DNA from: Alteromonas antoniana
GTDB lineage: Bacteria; Pseudomonadota; Gammaproteobacteria; Enterobacterales; Alteromonadaceae
Reading direction: 5' to 3'
Assembly: GCF_019249295.1 (NCBI RefSeq)
Contig: NZ_JAESDH010000019.1
Location: 1 to 64,000 of the forward strand
Length of the DNA stretch: 64,000 nt
In this document: piece after piece, positions 6,955-17,476 of the stretch
Numbering within the stretch: the first letter of the stretch is position 1
Layout of the letters: each line of letters opens with the position of its first letter
Made by a program: the position numbers and the translations under genes
The notes under the pieces: model-generated
What the model was told of the DNA's origin: nothing
Seen by the model: only the letters and a program-made list of their open reading frames with translations
The model's database searches: none

Positions 6955-7287
6955 ATGCAAACAACAGCGTCTCGCTTTACGCGAATCGGCGATTGGGTGT
7001 TTGAGGTCAAAATGGTCCGAGCATTAAAAGTAAAAGACTATGGCCAGCCGTACTCGTCAGTCGCAACAATCACATTAAATGGTGACAATGGCTATATCGA
7101 TACCCAGATGTCACGTATTGGGGAAGATTTTAACCGCGAAGATTTTTTTACCTTTTACAATTTCTGTCAACATCTGGAAATGAAACAAGTCAGCTACGAT
7201 AAGATTCGTCAGGGGATCCGGATCCCAAGGACAGTCGATATCAGAGAGAATCAGCGCAACCGTGCGCGCGTGCAACTGGTTAAGTAA
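6955..7287 (+). CDS. Hypothetical protein, 110 residues
   Basis: ATG at 6955 follows agaggtt at a suitable distance. The product is soluble, mixed alpha/beta in appearance, with a strand-rich first half (FEVKMVRALKV, SSVATITLNGDNGYID), a probable helix around DFFTFYNFCQHLEM, and a basic C-terminus (RENQRNRARVQ) that could contact nucleic acid. No signal peptide or membrane segment. I do not recognise the family. Composition is closer to the core genome than to the island, so it probably marks the right boundary of the accessory block. Confidence 0.7.
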   Translation: MQTTASRFTRIGDWVFEVKMVRALKVKDYGQPYSSVATITLNGDNGYIDTQMSRIGEDFNREDFFTFYNFCQHLEMKQVSYDKIRQGIRIPRTVDIRENQRNRARVQLVK

Positions 7288-7518
7288 TTTTCCCCGGACG
7301 ATACTGCATTGCCAAAGGACGGCAAATGCTATCGTGACTCAGTGATACATTCACCGCAGGTGCGGGCCAGCTACAGGGCTCTGTCCAGTATCGTTTCACA
7401 CCCTTATTTTGCTGTGCTCAATGCTTTTCACAAGCGACTCACTGTGCGCGCTGGTTACTCCCACTCGTTTTTTACTGCATTGCAACGTGTCAGAGAGAAA
7501 GTAAACGCCGCGACAAAT

Positions 7519-8760
7519 TCAGGTCTCAAGCCCCTCTTCCTCCCGTGCCCGTTCGGCCACTACCACCGAAAAGTACGCGAGAATGAAAAAGCACAAAAAG
7601 CCCAGTCCGATGGGGTACAGGTTAGTTGTCAGAAAGCTGTCTACCAGCAACGAAATAGGTACTGCGAACAAGCTGGATAACGAGCCAATGATTGCCGCCC
7701 CCAATCCCGCCATATCACCGAGTGGCTGCATGGCCATCGCATTCAGATTGCCAAACAGGATCCCGACAAAGAAAAAGCCGATAAACATCACGACTACCGT
7801 CAGCACCAGCGGTGGCAAACCGCCATACCAAAGCAGTATGGCATTGTAGACAACAGCAAAACTGATCGCGCCGGTCAGTGCAAAGCGACACAGTCGCACC
7901 ATGCCAAAGCGCATTACCATGGTGCCGTTGAAAAACGAGGCCAGCCCGATAGAAAATGCCAGCGTCGCAAAGATATAAGGGAACATGGCACCGGCGTCAT
8001 AAAATCCCTGAAAAATGGTCTGCGATGCACTTAAGTAAGCCAGGAACGAACCAAATATAAAGCCCATTGCCAGCGTGTACCCCATCACCGAGCTATGCGT
8101 GAGAATATACTTCGACGAGGTGAAAAACTGCGCCCAGGAAAACGCTTTGCGTCTGGAGCGGGGCAGGGTTTCAGGTTGGCGGGTAAAAAACCAAATCGCG
8201 GTTAATACGGCAACAAACAGAAACAGGGTAAAGATATGTACCCAGGAAGTCATGGCCAGCACCGCCTGGCCCACCATGGGCGCCAGCATGGGCACCAGAA
8301 TGAAAACCATCATTATGAATGACATAACTTTAGCCATTGCATCGCCGACAAACAAATCGCGGATGATTGCCATGGCAGCAATACGCGGGCCTGAGACGCC
8401 AAAGGCCTGAATTACCCGGCCGATAAGCATGGTTTCAAGCGACTCGGCCAGCATACAGACCACCGTGCCCGCAGCGAAAATAATGAGCCCGAGCAGAATC
8501 GTCAGGCGACGCCCGCGGCTATCAGCAAACGGACCAAAAAAGAGCTGGCCTAATGCCATTCCGGCAAAAAATACCGACACAATCAAATGTGGCTGATGGG
8601 GATCCGTGACACCCAGCGCATCACCTATCTGAATGAGTGCTGGTAGCATGGCATCAATACTTAATGCCACCAGCGATGTGAGAGACGCCATAAGCGCGAC
8701 AAACTCAACCAGCCCCAGTGTCGGGGTAGCATGCGTCGTCGTAGACGATGACTGCGACAT
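7519..8760 (-). CDS. MFS multidrug exporter, Bcr/CflA type
   Basis: 413 residues starting at ATG 8760, preceded by aggag; an upstream in-frame start at 8793 lacks one. Twelve hydrophobic helices are apparent. Signature elements of drug:H+ antiporter-1 exporters are present: SIDAMLPALIQIGDALG in helix 1 and GPFADSRGRR in the loop between helices 2 and 3. Bcr/CflA proteins expel bicyclomycin, chloramphenicol, sulfonamides or short peptides from the inner membrane; the true substrate here cannot be read. It stands alone and converges with nothing nearby on its strand. Confidence 0.88.
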   Translation of the reverse strand: MSQSSSTTTHATPTLGLVEFVALMASLTSLVALSIDAMLPALIQIGDALGVTDPHQPHLIVSVFFAGMALGQLFFGPFADSRGRRLTILLGLIIFAAGTVVCMLAESLETMLIGRVIQAFGVSGPRIAAMAIIRDLFVGDAMAKVMSFIMMVFILVPMLAPMVGQAVLAMTSWVHIFTLFLFVAVLTAIWFFTRQPETLPRSRRKAFSWAQFFTSSKYILTHSSVMGYTLAMGFIFGSFLAYLSASQTIFQGFYDAGAMFPYIFATLAFSIGLASFFNGTMVMRFGMVRLCRFALTGAISFAVVYNAILLWYGGLPPLVLTVVVMFIGFFFVGILFGNLNAMAMQPLGDMAGLGAAIIGSLSSLFAVPISLLVDSFLTTNLYPIGLGFLCFFILAYFSVVVAERAREEEGLET

Positions 8761-9137
8761 GATTCTCCTGCTTACATAGTGCCAGGCAAACACCTGATTT
8801 GACTGTGGAATGGATAGCAGGCCAGCCGGGAAGGCGCGACGTTTTCGCTTGCCTGCAGAATAACCTGCATTGTTAGTGTGCAGATTCTGTTATTCGGACG
8901 ATAGTATAACGCAACAGATAAGAAAAAGCCGCCGGCGGCGGCTCTCGTTATCGTAATTTGTCATGAACTGAACGCGTTAGCGCAGCCTGGTGATGCCATC
9001 CGGGTTGGGATGCTTATAAACAGCGGGTCTCAGACCTCTGCGTAGTACTGACAATTTAGCTCCACGCCTCGACTGTCTGTAGCGACAAGGAGAGCTTCAC
9101 CTCGCTTGCCGCTAAAGCGCTGCTATCCACGCTGCCA
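8761..9137. other. Intergenic region between S9 peptidase and MFS exporter
   Basis: 377 bases. It holds the terminator-like hairpin at 8925-8943 (minus strand) and, to its left, the promoter region of the MFS gene. No open frame of note. Confidence 0.5.
8922..8943 (-). terminator. Rho-independent terminator, minus strand
   Basis: Read on the minus strand the stem gccgcc/ggcggc is GC-only and is followed by a run of five T and C/T bases. It lies about 200 bases after the S9 peptidase stop and would end that transcript before the MFS promoter. Confidence 0.6.
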
Positions 9138-11102
9138 TCAGTCCAGATACTGACTGAGAAAGGCATCCATCTCTTTGAAAAATTCGCGGCGGTTCCGCTG
9201 AATACTGAGATAATGATCACCGGCATCCAGCTCAACGTACTTCACGCTTTTCCCGGCATCCTTCAGTTCTTCTGCCATATCGCGGCTTTGTTCCACATCG
9301 ACCACGCGGTCTTCATTGCCATGCACCAGCAGCACCGGGGTTTTGATTTTCTCCACGTGATAATACGGAGACCGGGCTTCCAAATCGTCGTAGTCATCAC
9401 CAAACTGGTTTTTTACAAACTCGTTATTGGTAAATTTCCGACTGCGTTTGACTACGTCTTTCAGGTTTGCCACTCCGGCGAAACTTACCGCACACTGGTA
9501 CATCTCCGGCGTTTTTACCGTCGCCATCAGAGCTGCGTAGCCGCCGTAGCTGGCTCCCACAATGCACATTTTTTCAGGATCGGCATAGCCCTGGTCTAGC
9601 ATCCACTGCGTGACGTCTGTCAGATCATCCTGCATCTGTAGGCCCCAGCTTTTCATTTGTGACTCTGAAAAGCTGTAACCATAGCCTTGTGAACCCCGGA
9701 AGTTGGGCCTGATAACGGCATACCCTTTGTTGCTGAAATACGCGGTCCAGTAATCGAAGCCACCATAATCCCGCGCACCGGGGCCACCATGTGGATGAAT
9801 AATGGTGGGATAGGGCGCTTTGCCCTGTTTGGGTAATGTCAGGTAACCCTCTACTTCAACGCCGTCACGCATTTTCATTTTCACTTTGCTGTGACCCGTT
9901 AACTTGTCTGAGGTGATTTGCGGGTATTGCTGAAACAAGACATCCAAAGCGCCTTGCTCCCGGTTCCCCAAAAAGTACACGCCCGGCTGTGTATCGCTTT
10001 CGGCATACATCAGATATATCATTTCATCGTCACTGAAGCTCACCAGAGAATTATTAAAATCAGGCAGCGCCTGGTCTAACTGTGTTTCGAGGTTCTCTAA
10101 CCGGTCGTTCCAGTAATAACGCCCGCCTGGCGCCTGAGAATGACGAACGCCGATGGCATCGTTAGTCACGGTGGAGTAAATCAAGCCACCATCAACGTCG
10201 TAATGTTCATCCGAATAGACTTCTTCCGTATCGCCGGTTTTCGTATTCAGGCGATACAGCGCCAGATAATCCCCCTTATACGCCTTGTAATACAGGATCG
10301 CCGGATCCACGCCGAAGCCCAGAGGTACAACGCCTTTGTCGGTCATTACGTTGTAAGAGAAAAGAGTGCGCCAGTCATCACCGTCTTTCAGTAATATTTT
10401 TTTCTCGCCGTCATCATAATCCAGCGATACTCCCAGTCTGAGATTACCCTGCCTGTCCGTACGCCAGTCCCGGATTTGACGTTTTCCGCGTTCAATGCGC
10501 TGGGCACGCGCGTTTTCAAGATTGATTTTATACACCGAGGGCACGGTCGGAACTTCGATATCAATCTCAACCAGAATATGCTCGGGATCGTCTTTCAACC
10601 AGTCAATCACCGAATCCTGAAATTGAGGGACATGATAGGCATTGGTGCTGCGACGGCTTAACCGTCGCCAGTCGATCAGGTTAACCGGCTCTTTCCCCTG
10701 GTCATCAAATTTCATACTGAACAGGCGGGTTTCGTAAAATCGGGTAGTCCCCTGTTTAGATTCATAGCGGGCGCTGATCACCAGACGGTCTTCCGTTGCC
10801 CAGCGAAACCAGTTAATTTTAATTTTTTCGTTATCCGACTGCAGAAGATAATACATGTCCTGCGATTTAAGATCGTATGTCGTTAACACCGACATTTCGC
10901 TGGGTTGCGTCAGGTTCTGAACGAAAGCAATACGGTTTCCGCTGGGAGAAAGCGCGGGTTTGATATTTTCCGGCAAGGCGCTAAAAGCACTAAGCGGAAG
11001 CGGCTCGCTACTGGTTTCCTCCTGCGCGTTGGCGACAGAAATCGTGCTGGTGACAAGCACAACAAGACACACTAACGAACAGGCAAAAAGAGATCCCTTC
11101 AT
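9138..11102 (-). CDS. Secreted S9 family (prolyl oligopeptidase) serine peptidase
   Basis: 654 residues with a signal peptide (cleavage near VANA-QEE). The first two thirds form the beta-propeller-like part; the C-terminal alpha/beta hydrolase has the nucleophile S518 in GASYGGYAAL, the acid D598 in HGNEDRVVD and H630 in AGDHYL, a complete triad. The preceding HPHGGPGARD supplies the oxyanion region. Such enzymes degrade proline-rich or acylated peptides in the periplasm and are numerous in peptide-feeding marine bacteria. It is divergent from tamA, with about 220 bases between them. Confidence 0.92.
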   Translation of the reverse strand: MKGSLFACSLVCLVVLVTSTISVANAQEETSSEPLPLSAFSALPENIKPALSPSGNRIAFVQNLTQPSEMSVLTTYDLKSQDMYYLLQSDNEKIKINWFRWATEDRLVISARYESKQGTTRFYETRLFSMKFDDQGKEPVNLIDWRRLSRRSTNAYHVPQFQDSVIDWLKDDPEHILVEIDIEVPTVPSVYKINLENARAQRIERGKRQIRDWRTDRQGNLRLGVSLDYDDGEKKILLKDGDDWRTLFSYNVMTDKGVVPLGFGVDPAILYYKAYKGDYLALYRLNTKTGDTEEVYSDEHYDVDGGLIYSTVTNDAIGVRHSQAPGGRYYWNDRLENLETQLDQALPDFNNSLVSFSDDEMIYLMYAESDTQPGVYFLGNREQGALDVLFQQYPQITSDKLTGHSKVKMKMRDGVEVEGYLTLPKQGKAPYPTIIHPHGGPGARDYGGFDYWTAYFSNKGYAVIRPNFRGSQGYGYSFSESQMKSWGLQMQDDLTDVTQWMLDQGYADPEKMCIVGASYGGYAALMATVKTPEMYQCAVSFAGVANLKDVVKRSRKFTNNEFVKNQFGDDYDDLEARSPYYHVEKIKTPVLLVHGNEDRVVDVEQSRDMAEELKDAGKSVKYVELDAGDHYLSIQRNRREFFKEMDAFLSQYLD

Positions 11103-11319
11103 ACGACTTTCCTTTCACTACATCTTAATAATTATTGTCTTTGATAATCCGCAGCGCATCGCATCAACGTATCGATTATCGAAAAGTCATAATATACTAA
11201 CCCTCCGGGGTTCACAAAATGTTCAGTTACCGGGCGTTATCAGGTACAAAACCTGCATCAGTCATGCTCTGACACTCTATTTATCCGGTTCACCCCGATT
11301 CAGGCAAAAGGAACAAGCG

Positions 11320-13125
11320 TTGTTTAAGTGTAATAGCAAAAAGAACAGGCGTAAGCCGTTACCGCCTGCCAGACTTTTTCTTTTTGCGCTAATCTGGTTA
11401 AGCGGGATGGTTGTCAGCCCCGCCCATGCCGTCGACTTTGAGATTAAAGGCGTTGACAAGGATAAGGTCCGCGACAACATCAGTCTTTATTTGAATAATC
11501 TGGACATCGAGACCGGATTACTTGCCGATCCTTTCTGGCAGGAGGAGATCCAGAAAACGGTCTCCACTGCAGCTGAGCCTTTTGGCTACTACAACAGCGA
11601 AACCTTTATTGAAGTGACCGATGATGACACGGTTATCCTTCAGGTAAGTCTCAACACGCCGCTGAAAGTGGCTAACGTGACCCGTGAGATTATCGGCGCC
11701 GGCCGCGAAGATCCTGATTTCCGACAGCGATTTAACAAGTTTCCTCTGAAAAAAGGGGATGTGTTGTTACAGCCAGTCTATGAGTCCTTTAAATCATCCA
11801 TGCTGAATTACGCGTTAACGCACGGATATTTTGATTTTGCCTGGCAGGCTACCCGGCTGGATCTGGTTCGCGAAGAACGCGAAGCCAACGTGTTACTGAT
11901 TGCACAAAGCGGTCCGCAGTACACCTTTGGCGATATCCGCATAGTGGGCGAGGACAAAGCCGAAGCGATTATCCGTCGGTTGGTCCCCTTTGAGGTGGGC
12001 GAGAAATATTCATCCACCAAGCTGACCGAATTTAACCGTCGGCTTAATCAGTCGGGCTACTTTTCCCGGGTGATTGCCCGTCCGGTAGTCAGCGACGCTG
12101 AATCGCTGCGTGTGCCTATTGAGGTATCCGTCTCACACCGTCCACGGGACAGTTTCGACGTAAGATTGGGTGCCGGCACAGATACCGATGGGCCACGGAT
12201 AAAACTGGGGTGGGACAGGCCATGGGTTAACTCGCGCGGACATTCCGTTTCTGCTGACCTGTTTTTATCCAAACCTGAGCAATCCCTTACCACCGATTAC
12301 CGCATACCCATGCGGGATATCACTAATGACTATGTCAGCTTCCAGGCTGGCTATCAGTTTATTGAGTATCAAAACTCGCAGACAGAAAGCGAAACCTTAT
12401 CGCTTGCAGTCCACAGGTACTGGCAGGAAAACAACTCTCCCTGGCAGCAGGATGGCTCGCTAACCTATCTGCGCGAATACTTCGTACAGGGAGCGGACCC
12501 GGAGCAGACTACCTCGCTGATTATGCCGGGTTACGCCATTCGGTATTTAGAAAAAGATGGCGACTTAAACATTAATAACGGCACCTACTTTCAGGCGTTT
12601 TCACAGATAGGTCGCGACAATTTAGGTTCTGACATCAATATTGTGCGCAGTATTGTTGAAGGCAAGATGATTCGCACGTTTGCTGACGTCCACCGTGTTG
12701 TCGTGCGCGGTGAAGCGGGCGCAATTAAAACCAATGATTTCTCCCGGGTCCCGGCCTCACTGCGATTTTTTGCCGGTGGTGACCAGAGTGTAAGAGGGTA
12801 CGATTACCGGGATATCTCACCGCAAGATACGGTTATTGACCCGGTAACCGGGGAAAGCTCTTTAGAGCCTACCGGAGGCAAGTACCTGGCCACGGCCAGT
12901 GTAGAGTACGCTTATCAGTTCGCCGAGAGCTGGCGGGCTGCCGTGTTTACCGATATTGGTACTGCCACTAATGACTGGGATACAGACCCGCGCTACAGCG
13001 TCGGTACCGGTATTCACTGGATATCGCCCATCGGGCCAATTCGGCTGTATATTGCCCGGAATTTTGATGATCGTGACAATGTAAATAAGTGGCAGCTTCA
13101 CTTTATACTGGGGCCTGAGCTATGA
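11320..13125 (+). CDS. tamA: TamA: outer membrane assembly factor of the BamA/TamA family
   Basis: I read the start at TTG 11320, which follows aaagga and gives a clean signal peptide ending near SPAHA, total 601 residues, the usual TamA length. The open frame runs back to 10960 inside the S9 gene, but that part has no export signal. POTRA domains occupy about residues 35-280, and the C-terminal half is a 16-stranded barrel with the conserved FFAGGDQSVRGYDY motif. TamA works with TamB in moving lipids and some outer membrane proteins across the envelope. Its stop overlaps tamB by 4 bases. Confidence 0.92.
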   Translation: MFKCNSKKNRRKPLPPARLFLFALIWLSGMVVSPAHAVDFEIKGVDKDKVRDNISLYLNNLDIETGLLADPFWQEEIQKTVSTAAEPFGYYNSETFIEVTDDDTVILQVSLNTPLKVANVTREIIGAGREDPDFRQRFNKFPLKKGDVLLQPVYESFKSSMLNYALTHGYFDFAWQATRLDLVREEREANVLLIAQSGPQYTFGDIRIVGEDKAEAIIRRLVPFEVGEKYSSTKLTEFNRRLNQSGYFSRVIARPVVSDAESLRVPIEVSVSHRPRDSFDVRLGAGTDTDGPRIKLGWDRPWVNSRGHSVSADLFLSKPEQSLTTDYRIPMRDITNDYVSFQAGYQFIEYQNSQTESETLSLAVHRYWQENNSPWQQDGSLTYLREYFVQGADPEQTTSLIMPGYAIRYLEKDGDLNINNGTYFQAFSQIGRDNLGSDINIVRSIVEGKMIRTFADVHRVVVRGEAGAIKTNDFSRVPASLRFFAGGDQSVRGYDYRDISPQDTVIDPVTGESSLEPTGGKYLATASVEYAYQFAESWRAAVFTDIGTATNDWDTDPRYSVGTGIHWISPIGPIRLYIARNFDDRDNVNKWQLHFILGPEL

Positions 13126-16100
13126 GAAAACGTACGATCTCGCTTTGGGTCTTATCGCCGTTTGTGCTGATTGCGTTACTTCTGGTACTGCTGCTCAGCC
13201 CGTTGGGCTCCCCGGTTATTCGCTATGCGGCGGTTTCTTTCGTTCCTGGCCTCACCATCGACAATATTGACGGTTCGGTTTATGGCGACATGACTGTCGA
13301 CGATCTCGTTTGGCAGGACGCGTCGTGGAAGGTCGAGGTAGGAAGCGCGACAGTAAATCTGTCCTGGCGCTGCTTGATGGCGCCGAAAGTATGTATTGAA
13401 AAGCTGGCTGCCTCTGATATTACGGTGACTCAGCTTGGCGTATCTGAAGACACCGAAGCCGACGACGCTCCCGCAGAGCCATTCTCATTGCCTGTTGCCG
13501 TGCGGCTGGACAACGCCCGCATTCGCCAGTTGCGCGTTGAATTGGCTGAGCAGTCTGTCGCGGTTAAACAGATCACCCTTGCCGCCCGGGCAAAAGATGA
13601 GATTGTTATCAATGATCCGGTCATCGAGGGTCTTACCGTCCGGTTACCCGCGGCCAGTGAACCGCAGACCCAGACACCAACCTCTTATTCGTTATCTTAC
13701 AGCGCCCCTCAGCTGCCGGAAGTCAGGCTGCCTGTCGCCATAACCATTAATCAGTTTGCGCTGAAAAACACCACCCTGTATCAGGGCGAATCGCCACAGG
13801 CTATTCCAGCAGTGACCTTTGACAAGCTGGTGTTCAAAGACACGCATCTGGATATCGACACCCTGGATGTTGAGCATGAGTCAGCTTCGCTGCGTGCTGA
13901 TGCCGACGTGACGTTCGAAAATGATTATCCACTTAACCTGCAGGCAAACGCCGCTATTTCGCTGGACGAAAATACTCGCCAGAAGCTGGATTTAAGCGCA
14001 TCGGGGTCGCTTTCCGATCTGACGCTGGAGCTGGATGCGACGAATGCCTACGACATTCAGGCCAGGGTTCATGCGAACATTCTGAGTGACACGTTACCTC
14101 TGGATATATCTGCGAACTGGGATGAGCAACCCCTGCCCATGCAGGCGCAAGGCACTCTTCATGAAGGGGATATCGTCCTTTCCGGGACGATGGGTGACTA
14201 CACGTTAACAGGCTCCAGCGCAGCCACGCTACCCGATATTGGCCGCGTCCCCGTCAATGTCGATGTGGTATTAAATCGGAAAAACATTCGCGTCAATGAT
14301 ATCACCGTCGCGTTGCTGGAAGGTAAAATCACCAATACAGGAACCCTGTACCTGAACGAGAGTGTGTCTTGGAACGGCAAGACCCGCGTCAGCGGCATTT
14401 CCACTGCGGACTTAGTCCCACAGGGCCCCACCAACATTACCGGTGGATTCACCAGTCTGATGCAGCTGACAGACAAAGGTCCGGAGATGAGCATTTCCGA
14501 GCTCGCTTTCAGCGGAACGGTTGAGGAGCGTCCGATTAACGTGTCCGGCTCTGTTGTCTACGCGTCAGGCAGCGATATCATTGTCGGTACGCTGGCGGTA
14601 ACCCAGGACACCAATACAGTTAATGTCGCAGGGCAAATTTTCAATAAACGCTACCTTGATGCCACCGTCAGGCTAGATTTGCCAGATATGAAAACCCTTT
14701 ACCCCGGAATTGCTGGCAGCGCCAAAGGCGATATCCGCGCTACCGGCGACTGGCAGAATCCTTCAGCCAAGGGCGATGTGACATTTGCCGACGTGCAGGT
14801 TTCCCCATCCATCAACTCTACACTGGCAGCTCAGGGGCCGCTCAATGGCACGTTTGGTGTCGACGGGGCTCTCGCCAGACATGAGCTTGAGCTCGATGTA
14901 ACCGTACCGGAACACAGCGCGAAAATATCACTTACGGGTCAATGGGAGAACAATCAGTGGCAGGGGAAATTTACCAACAGTGAGTTAGGGATCCTAAATA
15001 CCCGCTGGAAACTGGACTCTCCGTTTACTGTCACTCTGGTTCCGGAACCATTGAGCGCGACGGTCAGTTCGCATTGCTGGCAATCCCGCGCAGAGGGAAG
15101 CCTGTGTATTGAAAATGTGCTTTATAAAGAGGAAAAAGCACAGTGGACCGTCAATGCCAACGCGCTGCCGCTGGGGATATGGGCCAACGAGTTAGCCCCG
15201 GCTATCGTCCCTGACGCGCCTGACGCCACGCTGTCTGTCAATACCCGCGGCCAGGTAGGTGCCAATACACCAATGTCGGCAACGTTTTCCGCCAACATCA
15301 CTCCCGCAGCCTGGACGTTAGGTGAAGAGCGCCCCATTACCATCACGCTAAGTAAAGTAAACACAACCGGGACGTTCAAGGACGGTGTACTACAAGCTAC
15401 ATCACAGTTTGTCAGTGATGAATTAGGAGAAGCGAGCCTGTCAGTGACGACAACACCGCTTGAAGACACACCGACGCTTGACGGCAACATTCAGTTCACT
15501 GGTATCAACGTGTCGCCACTGCAGCCCTTGTCGCCGGCAATTCGTCAGCTGTCGGGGAAATTAAATGGTGACATTACCCTTGGCGGCAGTCTGGACAGCC
15601 CTTCACTGAATGGCTCGCTGGCCCTTGAGGGCGGCGCACTGGATGTTGAGGACATGCCGGTGTCGTTAAGCAACTGGCAACAGTCAGTCACATTAACCGG
15701 TCAGCAGGCTGAGTTTGACGGCACGTTTAAACTGGGTGACGGTGAGGGTAGCCTTTCAGGCAGCGCTAACTGGTCTGGCGACCCGGAGTTTACCGCACGA
15801 CTCAAAGGAAAACGCTTTGAGGTAAGGCAGCGGGATATTCGCATGCAGGTATCGCCGGATCTCACTGCAGAGGTGTCGAAAGAAAAAATCGACGTATCCG
15901 GTTCAGTAAATATTCCCTGGGCGCGCATCGTCATCGAAGAGCTCCCGGAAAACGCGGTGTCGCCCTCCAAAGACGTTCATTTGCGTGGCGAGCCGCCCTC
16001 AGACGACCCGCTGGACATTATTCACGCATCTGTCATGGTCAATATCGATAAAGCCAGGTCGGGGGAGGTCAAGCTTGAAGCATTCGGGCTCACCGCAAAC

Positions 16101-16823
16101 CTGCATGGCGGGATCCGTGTGAATACACAGCCTTCGCTGGTTGGCTATGGTGATTTGCAGATCCTTGACGGGCGTTATGAAGCTTACGGACAAAACCTGG
16201 TAATACAAACCGGGGAGGTACAGTTCAATGGGCCAATCGACCAGCCCATGCTGCTGGTGGAAGCCATTCGCGATCCGGCGAAAACCAATGACGGGGTTAT
16301 TGCCGGTATACGCATTGACGGCCCCACGGACAGCCCGAACGTGAATCTGTTCTCAGAGCCCGCCATGGACCAGCAGTATGTGCTCTCGTACCTGCTTACC
16401 GGAGAAGGCCCGAACACGGAAAGACAAAGCCCGAATTACAACGCGCTGCTGTTAGGATTTGGTTTATCCAATACCAAAGGCCTCACCGGACAAATCGGTG
16501 ACACGCTGGGAATAGAAGACTTAAGCCTGAGCGCCAGTGAATCCGGCGTTAGTGTGAGCGGTCAGCTTACCGACAGACTCTCGGTACAATACAACGTGGA
16601 AGTTGACGCCATACAGTCTGAATCAACAAATGGCAACTTACGTCGCCGTCAGCGCCCGCCTGATCTCACGGTACGCTACAAACTGTTACCAAAGCTGTTT
16701 TTAGAAGCCGTACAAACGACTATCGAAGACGAAAGTGAATACGCGCTGGATTTGTATTATCAGTTTTTCCTGGGCGAGAACAAACCAGACGAGGAAGAAG
16801 ATGACGGCGAGGACGAGGACTGA
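13122..16823 (+). CDS. tamB: TamB: large AsmA-like translocation and assembly module protein
   Basis: 1233 residues. One N-terminal membrane helix (about 8-28) is followed by a long repetitive beta-rich region, as in AsmA/TamB bridge proteins, and the C-terminal DUF490 (TamB) domain from about residue 900. The very acidic tail is the end of the chain. ATGA overlap with tamA shows translational coupling. TamB spans the periplasm as a hydrophobic groove for phospholipid transfer and contacts TamA at the outer membrane. Length is close to the E. coli protein. Confidence 0.92.
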   Translation: MRKRTISLWVLSPFVLIALLLVLLLSPLGSPVIRYAAVSFVPGLTIDNIDGSVYGDMTVDDLVWQDASWKVEVGSATVNLSWRCLMAPKVCIEKLAASDITVTQLGVSEDTEADDAPAEPFSLPVAVRLDNARIRQLRVELAEQSVAVKQITLAARAKDEIVINDPVIEGLTVRLPAASEPQTQTPTSYSLSYSAPQLPEVRLPVAITINQFALKNTTLYQGESPQAIPAVTFDKLVFKDTHLDIDTLDVEHESASLRADADVTFENDYPLNLQANAAISLDENTRQKLDLSASGSLSDLTLELDATNAYDIQARVHANILSDTLPLDISANWDEQPLPMQAQGTLHEGDIVLSGTMGDYTLTGSSAATLPDIGRVPVNVDVVLNRKNIRVNDITVALLEGKITNTGTLYLNESVSWNGKTRVSGISTADLVPQGPTNITGGFTSLMQLTDKGPEMSISELAFSGTVEERPINVSGSVVYASGSDIIVGTLAVTQDTNTVNVAGQIFNKRYLDATVRLDLPDMKTLYPGIAGSAKGDIRATGDWQNPSAKGDVTFADVQVSPSINSTLAAQGPLNGTFGVDGALARHELELDVTVPEHSAKISLTGQWENNQWQGKFTNSELGILNTRWKLDSPFTVTLVPEPLSATVSSHCWQSRAEGSLCIENVLYKEEKAQWTVNANALPLGIWANELAPAIVPDAPDATLSVNTRGQVGANTPMSATFSANITPAAWTLGEERPITITLSKVNTTGTFKDGVLQATSQFVSDELGEASLSVTTTPLEDTPTLDGNIQFTGINVSPLQPLSPAIRQLSGKLNGDITLGGSLDSPSLNGSLALEGGALDVEDMPVSLSNWQQSVTLTGQQAEFDGTFKLGDGEGSLSGSANWSGDPEFTARLKGKRFEVRQRDIRMQVSPDLTAEVSKEKIDVSGSVNIPWARIVIEELPENAVSPSKDVHLRGEPPSDDPLDIIHASVMVNIDKARSGEVKLEAFGLTANLHGGIRVNTQPSLVGYGDLQILDGRYEAYGQNLVIQTGEVQFNGPIDQPMLLVEAIRDPAKTNDGVIAGIRIDGPTDSPNVNLFSEPAMDQQYVLSYLLTGEGPNTERQSPNYNALLLGFGLSNTKGLTGQIGDTLGIEDLSLSASESGVSVSGQLTDRLSVQYNVEVDAIQSESTNGNLRRRQRPPDLTVRYKLLPKLFLEAVQTTIEDESEYALDLYYQFFLGENKPDEEEDDGEDED

Positions 16824-16885
16824 GTCTTGTCGTCATTGCCTTGAGTGTCGCTGCAGGAACTTATCGTTTCACCGGCAGCGAAACA

Positions 16886-17476
16886 TTATTGCCCGGCGTC
16901 GGTTAAATCCGTAATGCGCCCGTTTTTTAAACTGTAAATCCAGCTGTGGATCTGCAGATCCTGGCCCCGGGCCCAGGCATCTTTGACGATAGTTGTACGT
17001 CGTACATTATCAGCCTGCTCTTTTACGTTCAGCTCGCACAGTCGCGCTGATCGTTTGTTTTCCGGCAGGGCTATCAGGTCATTATAGTGGCGTTGATACA
17101 CGTCTTTGATATGACCCAGCCAGTTGTCGATCAGTCCGAGTTGCTTCTCCCCCATCGCGGCCTCCACGCCACCACAGCCATAATGGCCGCATACGATAAT
17201 ATGTTTCACTTTCAGCACGTCTACCGCGTACTGCAGCACCGAAAGGCAGTTAAAATCGGTATGGATCACCATATTCGCCACGTTACGATGCACAAAAATA
17301 TCACCGGGTAGCAAATCCACTATCTGGTTAGCCGGCACCCGGCTGTCTGAACACCCAATCCATAAATAATCGGGGGTTTGCTGCTTAGACAAAGTATCAA
17401 AAAATGCAGGATCCGCTTCTTCAATTCGTGACGCCCACTTTTTATTGTTATCCAGTAGCTGTTTGATTTCTTTCAT
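16886..17476 (-). CDS. can: Beta-class carbonic anhydrase
   Basis: 196 residues. Zinc ligands C42, D44 (GCSDSRVPAN), H98 and C101 (CGHYGCGG) fall at the same numbering as in E. coli Can, and the HRNVANMV motif is present. It interconverts CO2 and bicarbonate in the cytoplasm, supplying carboxylases. It converges with tamB, about 60 bases apart; a 7-bp stem lies between but without a T-run. A slight purine-rich stretch precedes the ATG. Shorter than E. coli Can (220 residues) by its C-terminal tail. Confidence 0.93.
   Translation of the reverse strand: MKEIKQLLDNNKKWASRIEEADPAFFDTLSKQQTPDYLWIGCSDSRVPANQIVDLLPGDIFVHRNVANMVIHTDFNCLSVLQYAVDVLKVKHIIVCGHYGCGGVEAAMGEKQLGLIDNWLGHIKDVYQRHYNDLIALPENKRSARLCELNVKEQADNVRRTTIVKDAWARGQDLQIHSWIYSLKNGRITDLTDAGQ

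Noticed and set aside
7309..7680. 123-codon plus-strand frame overlapping the MFS gene
   Set aside because: No ribosome site and it runs antisense into a clear transporter gene.
10960..11319. N-terminal extension of TamA from 10960
   Set aside because: It runs through the S9 peptidase start, gives no export signal, and the TTG at 11320 has a ribosome site and a signal peptide.
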